Below, in pieces: positions 7,458 through 7,625 of a DNA stretch of 7,625 bases. Both the position numbers and the translations under genes were made by a program. Every line of letters starts with the position of its first letter. Position 1 is the stretch's first letter. The notes under the pieces were generated by a model. The model searched no databases. It was not told where the DNA came from and was given only the letters and a program-made list of their open reading frames with translations. The stretch is taken from contig JALZVC010000015.1 of assembly GCA_023301205.1 (NCBI GenBank), positions 1 through 7,625 of the forward strand. The letters run 5' to 3'. Origin of the DNA: Flavobacteriaceae bacterium. GTDB lineage: Bacteria; Bacteroidota; Bacteroidia; Flavobacteriales; Flavobacteriaceae.

Positions 7458-7625
7458 AAAGTATTCACCTTGAACCTCCATTATTACTTTTACAAAAGGA
7501 CATTCCAGATTTTAAAGAAGAAATCGCTGACTCTTGGCTTCATTTGGTTAGATGAAAAGTACACTTTTTGGAGTATCACTGGGATCTTGTTGGTACTCGT
7601 GGGTCTTGTATTGAATACCCTTTAT
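7458..7625 (+). pseudogene. Possible remnant of an EamA/DMT-family permease C-terminus (partial)
   Basis: A plus-strand frame open from after a TAG (7455-7457) to the window edge ends in LGFIWLDEKYTF, WSITGILLVLVGLVLN and TLY. A (G/D)E-x-x-T-x-W-x-x-x-G step followed by a Gly-containing hydrophobic helix is typical of the last two membrane segments of EamA-type transporters. No ATG or upstream membrane segments precede it, and the frame's own N-terminal part (KVFTLNLHYYFYKR) is not permease-like. A LEPP-LLLL stretch in another frame (7469-7492), about 40 bases too far upstream, recalls the 'LEP' loop of the same family and hints at a frame break. It may instead be noise or an unrelated small membrane protein; it is cut by the window end. 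Confidence 0.3.

Noticed and set aside
7548..7625. Minus-strand frame entering from the right edge and stopping at 7548
   Set aside because: Its 25 codons give a hydrophilic peptide without family signature, antisense to the more convincing membrane-helix pattern on the plus strand. It cannot be judged without flanking sequence.

Overview
The window looks like a piece of a low-GC Bacteroidota genome, most likely a marine-type flavobacterium. The evidence is strong A+T bias, signal peptides ending in an Ala/Ser-Gln junction, start codons without Shine-Dalgarno sequences, a TAnnTTTG-type -7 promoter element, and the protein families present (DUF3857/transglutaminase-like proteins, YwqK/MORN-repeat proteins, SDR-type threonine dehydrogenase). 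The genus cannot be fixed from this sequence.

Layout, left to right: (1) bases 1-102 are the last 33 codons of a plus-strand gene resembling the short-chain (epimerase-like) L-threonine 3-dehydrogenase. (2) 103-232 is a convergent intergenic gap with a hairpin terminator at 181-209. (3) 233-7401 is filled by three tightly packed minus-strand genes, read right to left: a 1089-aa secreted TPR + MORN/YwqK-repeat protein (4132-7401), a 646-aa secreted DUF3857/transglutaminase-like protein with an intact Cys-His-Asp triad (2208-4148), and a 656-aa secreted relative whose transglutaminase-like region has lost the triad (233-2203). The first two genes overlap by 17 bases and the last two are 4 bases apart, so they almost certainly form one operon ending at the 181-209 terminator. 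(4) 7402-7625 holds a candidate promoter, a short inverted repeat, and a plus-strand open frame resembling the C-terminus of an EamA/DMT-type permease that lacks an N-terminal part.

All three operon proteins carry Sec-type signal peptides and none has a lipobox or a recognisable type IX sorting domain, so they are expected to act together in the periplasm or outer envelope. A plausible but unproven picture is a long repeat scaffold (TPR plus about 30 MORN units) made with one catalytic and one non-catalytic transglutaminase-fold partner. The substrate and the biological role are not evident. This operon is the most interesting content of the window; the rest is ordinary.
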